A DNA stretch of 64,000 bases from positions 126,178 to 190,177 of the forward strand of contig NZ_JAFLRF010000007.1 in the NCBI RefSeq assembly GCF_017315705.1, given 5' to 3'. A program made the translations under genes and the position numbers. The notes under the pieces are model-generated. The model worked only from the letters and a program-made list of their open reading frames with translations, searched no databases and was not told the DNA's origin. This DNA is from Trinickia mobilis (GTDB taxonomy: Bacteria; Pseudomonadota; Gammaproteobacteria; Burkholderiales; Burkholderiaceae). Positions 36,219-44,095 of this stretch are shown here, piece by piece; position 1 is the first letter of the stretch, and each line of letters opens with the position of its first letter.

Positions 36219-36584
36219 ATGGAAGCCTATCAATACGAATGCGCGAGTGCGGACTTCGAGGAGCTGGCGCGCGTCGTCAGCGACCTCTTCCCCGAGCAGA
36301 CGCGCTTTGTGGAACAGCCCGCCGAGGACGGCACGCCGACTTTGTCGATCCAGTGGGTCGCGATGCGGTTCGGCTCGACGGCCAAGCGCATCGCGATGGA
36401 AGTGCGTATCGAGCCGCCCGCGCTCGCACGCTATCGCGCGACGCCGCCGCGTGCGCGCGGCCGCAGTTTCGCGGTGCTGCGCGCGTACGTGGAAGCGATG
36501 CTCGGTTCGCTCGAAGAGCAGTATGCGAAGGGCGAAGCGGTGCCGCGCGAAGTGACGATCGAACTCGCGGACGAATTCGCGTGA
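36219..36584 (+). CDS. Small cytoplasmic protein of unknown function (possibly DUF3022)
   Basis: A 121-residue acidic protein without signal or membrane segments. It reads as a compact alpha/beta domain: ASADFEELARVVSDLFPEQTRFVEQ, then TLSIQWVAMRFGSTAKRIAMEVRIEP. It resembles a Burkholderia family annotated DUF3022 (from memory, not checked). Translation is inferred from codon pattern and position; no good Shine-Dalgarno precedes ATG 36219. It is convergent with the PGDYG-domain gene. Confidence 0.7.
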   Translation: MEAYQYECASADFEELARVVSDLFPEQTRFVEQPAEDGTPTLSIQWVAMRFGSTAKRIAMEVRIEPPALARYRATPPRARGRSFAVLRAYVEAMLGSLEEQYAKGEAVPREVTIELADEFA

Positions 36585-36622
36585 CGCGCGCCGCAGCGCG
36601 CGTGTTTTGCCGCGCGACGCCT

Positions 36623-37057
36623 TCAGTCAGTCCGACGGTAAACCTTCGCGAAGCGCTGCGCCTGCACGACGCCGTAGTCGCCGGGCGCGTACTGCATGAC
36701 CCAATCCCCGGCGATGCCGCGCAGCACGTCGCCTGCGGCTGAGCGCGCGATCGAGAACGGCGCGTCCATCCGCTTGGCGAGCACCACTGCCGGGCGATTG
36801 CGATACGGGCCAGGCTCGCCATGAGCGAGCGCCGGCGCGGCAGGCTGGTACTTCGCGTCGAAGCGCTCGCGCGAGACCACCCAGCGCTCGCCGGTCGATC
36901 CCGTAATCAGCGCGTCGCCGCGCGCGTAGCGGTTCGGTCCTTCGAGGCTCATCAGTTCGCCCTCGCCGCAAGCAAATTCGACGGCGACGGTTTCATCCTT
37001 GATATAGCGCTGCGCAGCAGGATCGTTGCGCAAGTCGACGTCTTTCAGTTCGATCAT
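36623..37057 (-). CDS. PGDYG-domain protein
   Basis: A 144-residue cytoplasmic protein containing the namesake PGDYG motif near its end (GDWVMQYAPGDYGVVQAQRFAKVYR) and an internal repeat-like element (VAVEFACGEGELMSLEGPNRYARGDALITG). Family members are small proteins of unknown function. ATG 37057 is chosen since the upstream open frame overlaps a terminator hairpin and is low complexity. It is separated from the Spy-like gene by that terminator. Confidence 0.75.
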   Translation of the reverse strand: MIELKDVDLRNDPAAQRYIKDETVAVEFACGEGELMSLEGPNRYARGDALITGSTGERWVVSRERFDAKYQPAAPALAHGEPGPYRNRPAVVLAKRMDAPFSIARSAAGDVLRGIAGDWVMQYAPGDYGVVQAQRFAKVYRRTD

Positions 37058-37106
37058 CGGAAGCGGAAAAAAAGGGGGAGTGACGGGGCGAGAGGCATGG
37101 GACACG

Positions 37107-37132
37107 AAAACGCCCGCCAAGAGAGGCGGGCG
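37107..37132 (-). terminator. Terminator after the Spy-like gene
   Basis: CGCCCGCC / GGCGGGCG 8-bp stem with a 6-base loop; on the reverse strand it is followed by TTTTC, so it terminates transcription coming from the Spy-like gene. Confidence 0.8.
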
Positions 37133-37220
37133 TTCATGGCAAGGCATCGGCGCCAATCGCAGCGCAGGCACACAGGGCGTCTAGTCACCTGCCGGGCTGC
37201 GCATCGGCGCCCTCAACGCA

Positions 37221-37688
37221 TTACTGCTGCGCCGGCTTCGCCGTGTGGCCCTTGTGGCCGCCATGCTCCTCGCCGTGCTGGCGGAACGTCTCGTCGGCGA
37301 CCTTCTTCTGATCCGGAGAGAACGAGCTGTAAAGCGGCTCGAACGCGGCAACGAGCTTGGTCATGCCGTCCGCATGCGCCTGCGCGATTTGCGTGTATTG
37401 CTTCATGTCGTCGAGCGCGGACAGGTCCTTGTCAGCCATCCGCTGACGGTACAGGTCGCCCATCGTCTCGCCGTTCTGGCGCATCACGTCGGCAAACTGC
37501 TGCCACTGCGTTTCCTGAGCCGGCGTGATCTTCAATTCCGAATGCAGCATCGCAATGCGTTGTTCGACCCGCGCCTCGTGGCCCGCCGTGGCCGATGCAG
37601 CGACCGGCGTCGCGGCCGGCGCCGAAGCCTGGGCGAAAGCGCCGCTCATGGCGAAGGTGGAAGCGAGGATAACCAGTGCTTTTTTCAT
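37221..37688 (-). CDS. Spy/CpxP-like periplasmic protein (LTXXQ family)
   Basis: A 155-residue secreted protein. The signal peptide MKKALVILASTFAMSGAFAQA is cleaved near residue 19. The mature protein is helical, with ELKITPAQETQWQQFADVMRQ and FEPLYSSFSPDQKKVADETF, the two LTPxQ-type turns of the Spy/CpxP fold, and a His-rich tail (GEEHGGHKGH) that may bind metal. Family members are periplasmic chaperones or stress sensors. AGGAG precedes ATG 37688. A terminator follows its stop. Confidence 0.82.
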   Translation of the reverse strand: MKKALVILASTFAMSGAFAQASAPAATPVAASATAGHEARVEQRIAMLHSELKITPAQETQWQQFADVMRQNGETMGDLYRQRMADKDLSALDDMKQYTQIAQAHADGMTKLVAAFEPLYSSFSPDQKKVADETFRQHGEEHGGHKGHTAKPAQQ

Positions 37689-38081
37689 CGAAACTCCTCT
37701 TGACGTGTGGGATGGAACCCCGGCGAAGCGAGTGCGGTGCCGTTTGGCACGGCCTCTTGCACCAGCGCTCTTCGCCGATCGCGCTATTTGTATCACGATA
37801 ATTCCCCATTACGGCCACAATGCGACAACTGCTTACAACCGAAACGAACTACAACTTAAAACCGCTGGGACCGCGAATCGACTCGTCTGCATGGAAATTT
37901 CCGTGGCCGGTGCCGGACAACCGGAAGCGCCCCACGGAAAGGACATTGAAAGCCGACAGCGCTTGCCGGTGTCGGCCGGTGTTCCGGGTCGTTTTATATT
38001 ACAGTGATCATCTTTCGGCGAGCGAACCGGCGATTTTCCAATCGACGGCGTTCGCGCAAAACAGCAACTGAGAGGACGACG
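37689..38081. other. Non-coding divergent region
   Basis: 393 bases between the Spy-like gene and the PanE-like gene, both starting outward. It is less GC-rich than its surroundings and must contain both promoters. CGTTTTATATTACAGTG around 37992-38008 is the best -10-like stretch for panE. A small hairpin CCGACA/TGTCGG lies at 37953-37975. An open frame 37820-38071 shows no coding features. Confidence 0.5.
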
Positions 38082-39032
38082 ATGCGAATTCTCGTAGTGG
38101 GCGCCGGAGCGACCGGCGGATATTTCGGCGGCCGGATGGCGCTCGCCGGTCAGGATGTGACGTTTCTCGTGCGCGAGAAGCGCGCCGCGGAGCTGAAACA
38201 GTCGGGGCTCGTCATCAAGAGCCCGAAGGGCGACGCCACGCTGACGAACGTCCAGACGGTGCTCGCCGATCGCATCCACGCGCCTTACGATCTCGTGCTC
38301 CTCAGTTGCAAGGCCTACGATCTCGACAACGCCATCGAGTCGTTCGCGCCCGCAGTCGGCCCGTCGACCGTGATCCTCCCGCTGCTCAACGGCATGCGCC
38401 ATCTGGATGTGCTGCGCGAGCGCTTCGGCGCATCGAGCGTGGTGGGCGGCATCTGCCTGATCTCGGCGACGCTCGATGCGAACCGCGCGATTGTCCAGAT
38501 GACGGACATGCACGCGATCGGCTTCGGCGAACTCGACGGTACGCGCTCCGAGCGCGTGGCCGCGATTGCAAAGGCGCTCGGCGCGGGCGGCTTCGACGTC
38601 GATGCGAGCGAAACCATCGTGCAGCAAATGTGGGAGAAGTGGGTCTTCCTCGCGACGCTCGCCGCGAGCACGTGCCTGTTCCGCGCGACCATCGGCGACA
38701 TTCTGAACGCGCCCGACGGCCATGCCGCGATCGCCGCCATCCTCGCCGAATGCAGCGCGATCGCGCAGGCCAACGGCTATCCGGTCCGGCAGCCGTTTGC
38801 CGAGCGCACGAAAGGGCCGCTGTTCGGGCCGGGGTCGCCGCTGTCGGCGTCGATGATGCGCGATATCGAGAACGGTCAACGCACCGAGGGCGATCACGTG
38901 CTGGGCGACTTGCTCGCCCGCGCGAATGGCGCTTCGCAAGCGGACGGCGGGCTGTCGATTCTGCGCATCGCATATAACCACGTGAAGGCCTACGAAGCGC
39001 GGCGCTCGCGCACAGCAGCCACGGCGGCATAA
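38082..39032 (+). CDS. 2-Dehydropantoate 2-reductase family protein (PanE/ApbA)
   Basis: A 316-residue NADPH-dependent ketopantoate reductase-like protein. The Rossmann motif is at the very start, MRILVVGAGATGGYFGGRMA, followed by LVREKRAAELKQSGL, the conserved LLSCKAYDLDNAIESF with the catalytic-Lys segment, LLNGMRHLDVL, and the C-terminal helical domain with SASMMRDIENGQRTEGDHVLG (catalytic Glu region). It could be the pantothenate enzyme or a paralogue acting on other 2-keto acids, as Burkholderia carry several. GAGAGGACG precedes ATG 38082. Confidence 0.85.
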   Translation: MRILVVGAGATGGYFGGRMALAGQDVTFLVREKRAAELKQSGLVIKSPKGDATLTNVQTVLADRIHAPYDLVLLSCKAYDLDNAIESFAPAVGPSTVILPLLNGMRHLDVLRERFGASSVVGGICLISATLDANRAIVQMTDMHAIGFGELDGTRSERVAAIAKALGAGGFDVDASETIVQQMWEKWVFLATLAASTCLFRATIGDILNAPDGHAAIAAILAECSAIAQANGYPVRQPFAERTKGPLFGPGSPLSASMMRDIENGQRTEGDHVLGDLLARANGASQADGGLSILRIAYNHVKAYEARRSRTAATAA

Positions 39033-39082
39033 CGCCGGGCGATAATCCGGTTCTTCCTACCTCCAGCCCGGCTTTTCCCTAG

Positions 39083-39547
39083 ATGAGACCTCCGCGCCTC
39101 GACCAGCTCGACGAACTCGACCGCAACCTGGTTGCTTTGCTTCAGGCCAACGCGCGCGAAAGCGTCGCGAATCTCGCGCGCCAGCTGGGCGTCGCGCGGA
39201 CCACCGTGATCGCTCGCATCGAGCGGCTCGAACGCACGAACGTGATCGCGGGCTACAGCGTGCGCCTCGGCCAGGACGTGCTCGATGCGAGCATCTACGC
39301 GTACGTCGGCATCATCCTCGCGCCGAAGTTCGGAGCGGATGTGTTGAAGCGCCTCTCGAAGATGCCGGAGGTGCAGCTGCTGTGCGCGGTCAGTGGCGAG
39401 TTCGACTACGTCGCGTGGCTGCGCGCCGATTCGCCCGACCGCCTCAACGACTTGCTCGATCAGATCGGCGGGCTCGAAGGTGTCGAGCGCACGACGACGT
39501 CGATCATCCTCGCGCGCAAGATCGATCGCGGGATGATCGGCGGATAG
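39083..39547 (+). CDS. Lrp/AsnC-family regulator
   Basis: A 154-residue feast-famine regulator. The helix-turn-helix (LDELDRNLVALLQANARESVANLARQLGVARTTVIARIERLERTNVI, split over about residues 8-58) is followed by the RAM/ligand-binding domain (YAYVGIILAPKFGADVLKRL and CAVSGEFDYVAWL). Lrp-type proteins bind amino acids and form octamers. It follows the PanE-like gene by 50 bases in the same direction and may be co-transcribed. Its targets are unknown. Confidence 0.88.
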   Translation: MRPPRLDQLDELDRNLVALLQANARESVANLARQLGVARTTVIARIERLERTNVIAGYSVRLGQDVLDASIYAYVGIILAPKFGADVLKRLSKMPEVQLLCAVSGEFDYVAWLRADSPDRLNDLLDQIGGLEGVERTTTSIILARKIDRGMIGG

Positions 39548-39701
39548 GCGTTTCTCGCTGCGGCGCCGGCAAATAGACCAAAACCCAACACCCGACCGTC
39601 GAACACGGTTTCGACGCGGCGCAAGGGCGGCGAAGCCGCGGAGTGAAGTTCGCTGCTCATCGTGGCTCTCCGGCCGCGCTTGACTTGTCCATCGGGCGTC
39701 G

Positions 39702-40283
39702 TCAGCCTGCGAGCGCCGCGAGTACTTCGCCGGATTGCCGGACGAGACCGAGCCTCGGGAAGATGTAATTGAGCGACGCATGGTGATGCTCGGGCGCGGC
39801 GCAGCTCATTGCGTCCTCGATGAGCACCAGCGAGTACCCGTGCTCGTGCGCGGCGCGGGCCGTCGACTCGACGCCGATGTTCGTCGAAATCCCGCCGAGC
39901 ACGATGGTCTCGATGCCGCGACGCCGCAATTGCAGGTCGAGCTCGGTGCCGTAAAAAGCGCTCCATTGGCGCTTCGTGATCTTGATGTCACGCTCCTCCA
40001 CCGCCAGTTCGGCGGGGAAGTCCCACCAGTTCGAGGGGAGTCCGCCGGGGGGAAGCGCTGCGGGCTGATCGACGGGCTGCTTCAGTGCATCGCCGAAGTC
40101 GGCGCTCCAGCCCACCCGGACCAGGACGACTGGCGCATTCGCTTCCCGGAAGCGTTTCGCGAGCGTTGCCGCGGTAGCCACCACGGCAACGCCTGGGCGG
40201 GGTGCTTTCCCGAATCCGAGAATGCCCTGCTGAAGATCGATCAGAACGAGGGCGGTAGTCTTGGGGTCAAGTTTCTGCAACAT
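39702..40283 (-). CDS. Isochorismatase-family hydrolase, catalytic Cys replaced by Gly
   Basis: A 193-residue alpha/beta hydrolase of the isochorismatase-like family. The catalytic Asp is in [12 protein letters not shown] and the Lys in [14 protein letters not shown]. At the third position, where amidohydrolase members have a Cys nucleophile, the sequence is [16 protein letters not shown], i.e. Gly. Glycine at this position is also seen in true isochorismatases, so the enzyme is unlikely to be a cysteine amidase. It is divergent from a TetR gene, with an operator-like inverted repeat in the 64-base gap. Substrate unknown. Confidence 0.83.
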   Translation of the reverse strand: MLQKLDPKTTALVLIDLQQGILGFGKAPRPGVAVVATAATLAKRFREANAPVVLVRVGWSADFGDALKQPVDQPAALPPGGLPSNWWDFPAELAVEERDIKITKRQWSAFYGTELDLQLRRRGIETIVLGGISTNIGVESTARAAHEHGYSLVLIEDAMSCAAPEHHHASLNYIFPRLGLVRQSGEVLAALAG

Positions 40284-40320
40284 GATGGTCTTCCGTTGAA
40301 AGCGATGAGCCGCTGGTGTA

Positions 40321-40340
40321 TTGTGAGGGGGTGCTCACAA
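40321..40340. promoter_or_regulatory. Inverted repeat, candidate TetR operator
   Basis: Perfect TTGTGAG-N6-CTCACAA at 40321-40340, only 7 bases before the TetR start codon, and a third half-site CTCACAA at 40359-40365 inside the gene. Placed to repress both the regulator and the divergent hydrolase; inferred. Confidence 0.65.
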
Positions 40341-40347
40341 ATAGTGT

Positions 40348-41082
40348 ATGAGGATGAACTCACAAAAGTCAACGCCGAATCCTGGCGAGGCGAAGGCGCC
40401 GCGCCGCGCCCGCGGTCATGCGCGGGTCGCGTCGTTGCTGGAAGCCGCAGGCGCGGAGTTCGCCGAAAAAGGATACGAAGCAACGACGATGACAGCGATC
40501 GCCGCGCGCGCGGAGTCGTCGATCGGTTCGCTTTACCAGTTCTTTCCGACGAAAGAGCAGGTCGCAGGTACGCTGATCGAGCAATACGTGACCGAGCTCG
40601 AGGCAGCGTTCGACCGGCTGAGCGAGGAGGTGCCGTCGCTTGACGCATCGGTCGTTGCGGGCCGGCTGACGACGTTGTTCGTGGCGTTTCGCGCGACGCA
40701 CCCCGCTTTCGTGGTGCTGGCCGACGCGCATGATGTCGTGCTGCCTGGCGCCACCGGCGTGCGCGAAAGATTGCGCAAGGGAATCGCCTCCGTGCTGGCC
40801 GCCCTCGCGCCGCGACTGTCCGCGAAAGAGGCTTTGTTCCGGGCCGTGGTCGTCCAGCATCTTATGAAGGCAGCCGTCGCGCTGAGCCACGATGCGAGCG
40901 TGGCCGGCCGCCACGCGGCGATGCTGGAGTTCCAGCGCGTGGTGCAGCACTACCTCGAGGACGTGATGGAAGCACGGTGTGGCCGACAGACCGGCGGAGC
41001 GCAGCGAGGCGCGGCGCGCAAGGGGCGTTCCCCTTCGCACAACGGCGCCGGTCCGAAGAGCAAGGGCAAGGAAAAGCCGTAG
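40348..41082 (+). CDS. TetR-family regulator
   Basis: A 244-residue TetR regulator. The DNA-binding domain is RVASLLEAAGAEFAEKGYEATTMTAIAARAESSIGSLYQFFPTKEQVAGTL (about 27-77), with IGSLYQFF as recognition helix. The C-terminal domain resembles TetR_C_17-like ligand domains, and the last 35 residues form a basic, low-complexity Arg/Gly/Lys tail that is not typical of the family. ATG 40348 or 40354 could start it. It is divergent from the isochorismatase-like gene, its probable target. Confidence 0.88.
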   Translation: MRMNSQKSTPNPGEAKAPRRARGHARVASLLEAAGAEFAEKGYEATTMTAIAARAESSIGSLYQFFPTKEQVAGTLIEQYVTELEAAFDRLSEEVPSLDASVVAGRLTTLFVAFRATHPAFVVLADAHDVVLPGATGVRERLRKGIASVLAALAPRLSAKEALFRAVVVQHLMKAAVALSHDASVAGRHAAMLEFQRVVQHYLEDVMEARCGRQTGGAQRGAARKGRSPSHNGAGPKSKGKEKP

Positions 41083-41162
41083 AGCCAGATACCGTTTGCG
41101 GTTCGTTCACGACGACAGCGCTGCCGCGCCGCCGCCCGCGTTTGCACAATTTTTACACGTTT

Positions 41163-41198
41163 TCGTCATAGTGACGATTTGCCTCGTCATTATGACGA
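41163..41198. promoter_or_regulatory. Two tandem 15-bp palindromes upstream of the saccharopine-dehydrogenase-like gene
   Basis: TCGTCATAGTGACGA (41163-41177) and TCGTCATTATGACGA (41184-41198), 21 bases apart start to start, i.e. two helical turns. The layout TCGTCA-N3-TGACGA resembles FadR/VanR-type GntR operators. No GntR gene adjoins; the cognate regulator is unknown. Confidence 0.7.
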
Positions 41199-41339
41199 AA
41201 TTCGCAGTCAGAGCGCAGCACTTTGCGTCTATAAACTGTTTTTGCGCATCCCTACACTGTGTGCAGAGTTTCCACCCGCTGCCTTGTGCCGCAGGCGGCG
41301 GCAACCATCCACGACACGCAGAACAATCAGGAGAAGCGC

Positions 41340-42437
41340 ATGAAAGTTGCCATCGTCGGTGCCGGTCTGATCGGCCACACCATTGCCCACATGCTGCGGG
41401 AGACCGGCGAGTACGAAGTCGTTGCATTCGATCGCGATCCGCACGCGCTTGCCAAGCTCGCCGCCCAGGGCATCCCCACCGAACGCGTCGATTCGGCCGA
41501 CGCCAACGCGATTCAGAACGCCGTGCAAGGCTTCGACGCGCTCGTCAACGCGTTGCCGTACTACCTCGCGGTGAACGTGGCTGCGGCGGCGAAGGCCGCG
41601 GGCGTCCACTATTTCGACCTCACCGAGGACGTGCGCGCGACCAACGCGATCCGCAGCCTCGCCGACGGCGCGACGCATGCGTTCATGCCGCAGTGCGGGC
41701 TCGCGCCGGGCTTCATCGGCATTGCCGCGCACGAACTGGCGAACCGCTTCTCAGAGATCCGCGAAGTGAAGATGCGGGTCGGTGCGTTGCCGGAGTTTCC
41801 GACCAACGCGCTCAAGTACAACCTGACCTGGAGTGTCGACGGCCTCATCAACGAATACTGCCAGCCGTGCGAAGCGATTCGCGACGGCCGCTCGCAATGG
41901 GTTCAGCCGCTCGAAGGCCTCGAGCATTTCTCGCTCGACGGCATCGAGTACGAAGCGTTCAATACGTCGGGCGGCCTCGGCACGCTGTGCGAGACGCTGT
42001 CCGGCCGTGTCGAATCGCTCGACTACAAGTCGGTCCGCTATCCCGGCCACCGCGCGCTGATCCAGTTCCTGCTCGAAGAGCTGCGTCTGTCGAGCGATCG
42101 TGACACGCTCAAGTCGATCATGCGCCGGGCGGTGCCGTCGACCGCGCAAGACGTCGTGCTGATCTTCGTCACCGTGACGGGCATGCGCGACGGCCAGCTC
42201 GTGCAGGACGTGTTCACGCGCAAGATCTTTGCGAAGACCGTGTGCGGCGTGCCGATGAGCGCGATTCAAATCACCACGGCGGGCGCGATGTGCGCGGTGC
42301 TCGACCTGTTCCGCGAAAAGAAGCTGCCGCAAAGCGGTTTCGTGCGCCAGGAGCAAGTGTCGTTGCGCGACTTCCTCGACAATCGCTTCGGCAAGCTGTA
42401 CGAAGGCGCGACGCTCGAGGCGATGGCGACGGCTTGA
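41340..42437 (+). CDS. Saccharopine-dehydrogenase-family protein (possible L-lysine dehydrogenase)
   Basis: A 365-residue NAD(P)-dependent oxidoreductase. The Rossmann domain opens with KVAIVGAGLIGHTIAHML, followed by VVAFDRDPHAL, and the saccharopine dehydrogenase C-terminal domain begins about residue 120 (MPQCGLAPGFIGIAAHELANRF). Sequence and length are close to lysine 6-dehydrogenase and carboxynorspermidine-type enzymes; which substrate is used cannot be told. AGGAGA precedes ATG 41340. Two tandem palindromes upstream suggest tight regulation. It is convergent with the P-loop kinase gene. Confidence 0.82.
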   Translation: MKVAIVGAGLIGHTIAHMLRETGEYEVVAFDRDPHALAKLAAQGIPTERVDSADANAIQNAVQGFDALVNALPYYLAVNVAAAAKAAGVHYFDLTEDVRATNAIRSLADGATHAFMPQCGLAPGFIGIAAHELANRFSEIREVKMRVGALPEFPTNALKYNLTWSVDGLINEYCQPCEAIRDGRSQWVQPLEGLEHFSLDGIEYEAFNTSGGLGTLCETLSGRVESLDYKSVRYPGHRALIQFLLEELRLSSDRDTLKSIMRRAVPSTAQDVVLIFVTVTGMRDGQLVQDVFTRKIFAKTVCGVPMSAIQITTAGAMCAVLDLFREKKLPQSGFVRQEQVSLRDFLDNRFGKLYEGATLEAMATA

Positions 42438-42464
42438 GCATGAATGCCGCGGTGGAGCGCGGCG

Positions 42465-43085
42465 TCAGGCGGGCCCCGGCGGCAGGATCGTTGCCGGCCG
42501 CGACGGCATCTGCACGATCTCGCGCAGCAGCGCGTCGAAATCGGCCGCGCTCGGCGCGGTGTTGTCGAACATGATGAGACCAACGCGCGCCGTGCCGCCC
42601 GGCACGAAGCGGCGCTGCCGGTACTCGTCCCAGTGCGCGAGCTTGTACGCATCGTTCGGATTGGCGCGAGCGACGATGCGTGCATGCGCGGTCTCTTCCG
42701 ACGTCAGCACCCAGACGATGCGGATCACGACGTCGTCCGCGACACCGAGCCATTGACGGTCGAAAAGCCGGCGGTCGCGAATCTCGCGCGAAAGCGGCCC
42801 GATCACGACTGTGCTGATGCCGAGTTCGAGATTCTCGCGAGCCGTATCGATGAGGCCCCGGTACTCGGGATCGCGCAGATGCTGGAGAAAAAGCGGGCTG
42901 TCGCGGTCGTTGGGGTCGCCGGTCAGCGCCTGCATGGCGGCGGCGCTGTAGTGTCCGTAGAGCGTGTCCTTGTCGAGCAGGCAGAATGCGCTGCCCGTCG
43001 TGCGCATGAGCGGCCCGATCAGGCGCTTGGCGATCGTCGTCTTGCCCGTGCCCGCGTGACCGCACAGAAAAACCAGATAGGTCAC
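42465..43085 (-). CDS. P-loop ATP-binding kinase-like protein
   Basis: A 206-residue P-loop protein of the AAA_33 / zeta-toxin-like kinase type. Walker A GHAGTGKT is at residues 9-16. A Lys-Asp-containing segment (FCLLDKDTLYG) and TVVIGPLSREIRDRRLFD are consistent with small-molecule kinases. The start is GTG 43085, which overlaps the cydX stop as GTGA, so its translation is probably coupled to cydX. The substrate is unknown. The pairing with an orphan cydX is unusual. Confidence 0.75.
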   Translation of the reverse strand: MTYLVFLCGHAGTGKTTIAKRLIGPLMRTTGSAFCLLDKDTLYGHYSAAAMQALTGDPNDRDSPLFLQHLRDPEYRGLIDTARENLELGISTVVIGPLSREIRDRRLFDRQWLGVADDVVIRIVWVLTSEETAHARIVARANPNDAYKLAHWDEYRQRRFVPGGTARVGLIMFDNTAPSAADFDALLREIVQMPSRPATILPPGPA

Positions 43086-43234
43086 GAGTGCTTGTCCTTG
43101 GAGTCGTCCGCCTGAGCATCGGCGCCTTCGACGGCATCGTGCGCGAAGGTATCGTTCGCATCGAGCCACATCACGTTGATGATGCCGAAGCCGAGTGCGA
43201 CGCCGATGCCGAGGATCCAGGCGAAATACCACAT
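43082..43234 (-). CDS. cydX: Cytochrome bd oxidase small subunit CydX (orphan)
   Basis: A 50-residue single-helix membrane protein. MWYFAWILGIGVALGFGIINVMWLD matches the CydX/YbgT pattern MWYFAWILG... that stabilises the heme d site of cytochrome bd oxidase. The C-terminal 25 residues are acidic and polar (HDAVEGADAQADDSKDKHS), longer than in E. coli (37 residues). No cydA or cydB lies in this window; in this position cydX is instead coupled by GTGA overlap to a P-loop protein gene. Confidence 0.85.
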   Translation of the reverse strand: MWYFAWILGIGVALGFGIINVMWLDANDTFAHDAVEGADAQADDSKDKHS

Positions 43235-43485
43235 GGCGGTCTCCTTGAGGTGGGTTCTGCGGCGCTGCCCGCCGCCGTGCGCCGGAGTGCGGGATGACAG
43301 CATGGGGCCGCGGCGGCAAGCCCAGCGCGGCGTCGCCGGGGACGCCGGATGCACGTTCGATCATGATCAAGAACGCCTTGCCGCGCAAGAGGGAAGGGTC
43401 TACGCGGCTGTGTGCGCCACCGGATGCACGCGCGGACGGCGAGCCGCTACACTCTCTCGCATTCGACGCCGACGACGGGAACAGC

Positions 43486-43953
43486 ATGCGCGGGCATTGG
43501 GCAGGCAAGGCGAGGGCGGCGGTGCGCCCGAGCACGGCGGGGACGATCGCGGCGGCACTCGTCGCCGCTTCGGCGGTCTTGGCCGGCTGCGCGGCGACGC
43601 CTGCGGCACCCGTGGCGTTCAGGCCGGTGCCGGTCGAACGCATCCTCAAGCCGGATGTCACGCAGCCGGCCGCCGGCAAAGTCGCCGTCGACGTGCGCCG
43701 CGAGCGCACCGACAACGTGATCGTGCGGTTTCGCGACGCGCTCGTTTACGTCGACGGCGTGCAGGTCACGGATCTGCAAAACGGCGAGCATGTCGTGTTC
43801 TATCTGAGCCCGGGCGTGCACCGGCTGGCGGTGTCGACACAGTTCGATCCGGTGATCGAGATTCGCTTTACGGTCGATGCCCGCTATACGAACGTCGCGA
43901 GCGTCGCGTTCGACAAGGACCATCGCGTCGGTTTGCGGCGCGTGCCGCATTAG
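43486..43953 (+). CDS. Lipoprotein of unknown function
   Basis: A 155-residue predicted lipoprotein. The signal TIAAALVAASAVLAGCAATP carries a lipobox (LAGC). The mature domain has an all-beta look (VAVDVRRERTDNVIVRFRDALVYVDGVQVTDL, then VVFYLSPGVHRLAVST), similar to PEGA-like folds. An in-frame extension upstream to 43294 is not signal-like and ATG 43486 is preferred. It stands alone, divergent from cydX. Confidence 0.72.
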   Translation: MRGHWAGKARAAVRPSTAGTIAAALVAASAVLAGCAATPAAPVAFRPVPVERILKPDVTQPAAGKVAVDVRRERTDNVIVRFRDALVYVDGVQVTDLQNGEHVVFYLSPGVHRLAVSTQFDPVIEIRFTVDARYTNVASVAFDKDHRVGLRRVPH

Positions 43954-44095
43954 CGAGCCGTTGCGGCGGGTTTCGGGGCGGATGCATTCAGACATTGCGG
44001 CAAGTCAGCGCGCCTTTGCACGCGGCTCGCCGCGCCTTTGCGCTAACATGCGGCCGCTTGTCGTGCGAGCGCCCATCCTCGAGGAGGGTCATCCG

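Noticed and set aside
37820-38071. An 83-codon ORF in the divergent region before the PanE-like gene
   Set aside because: No ribosome site, no family resemblance, and it covers the expected promoters.
43294-43485. N-terminal extension of the lipoprotein gene from ATG 43294
   Set aside because: It would bury the lipobox signal at about residue 90 and it is low complexity.
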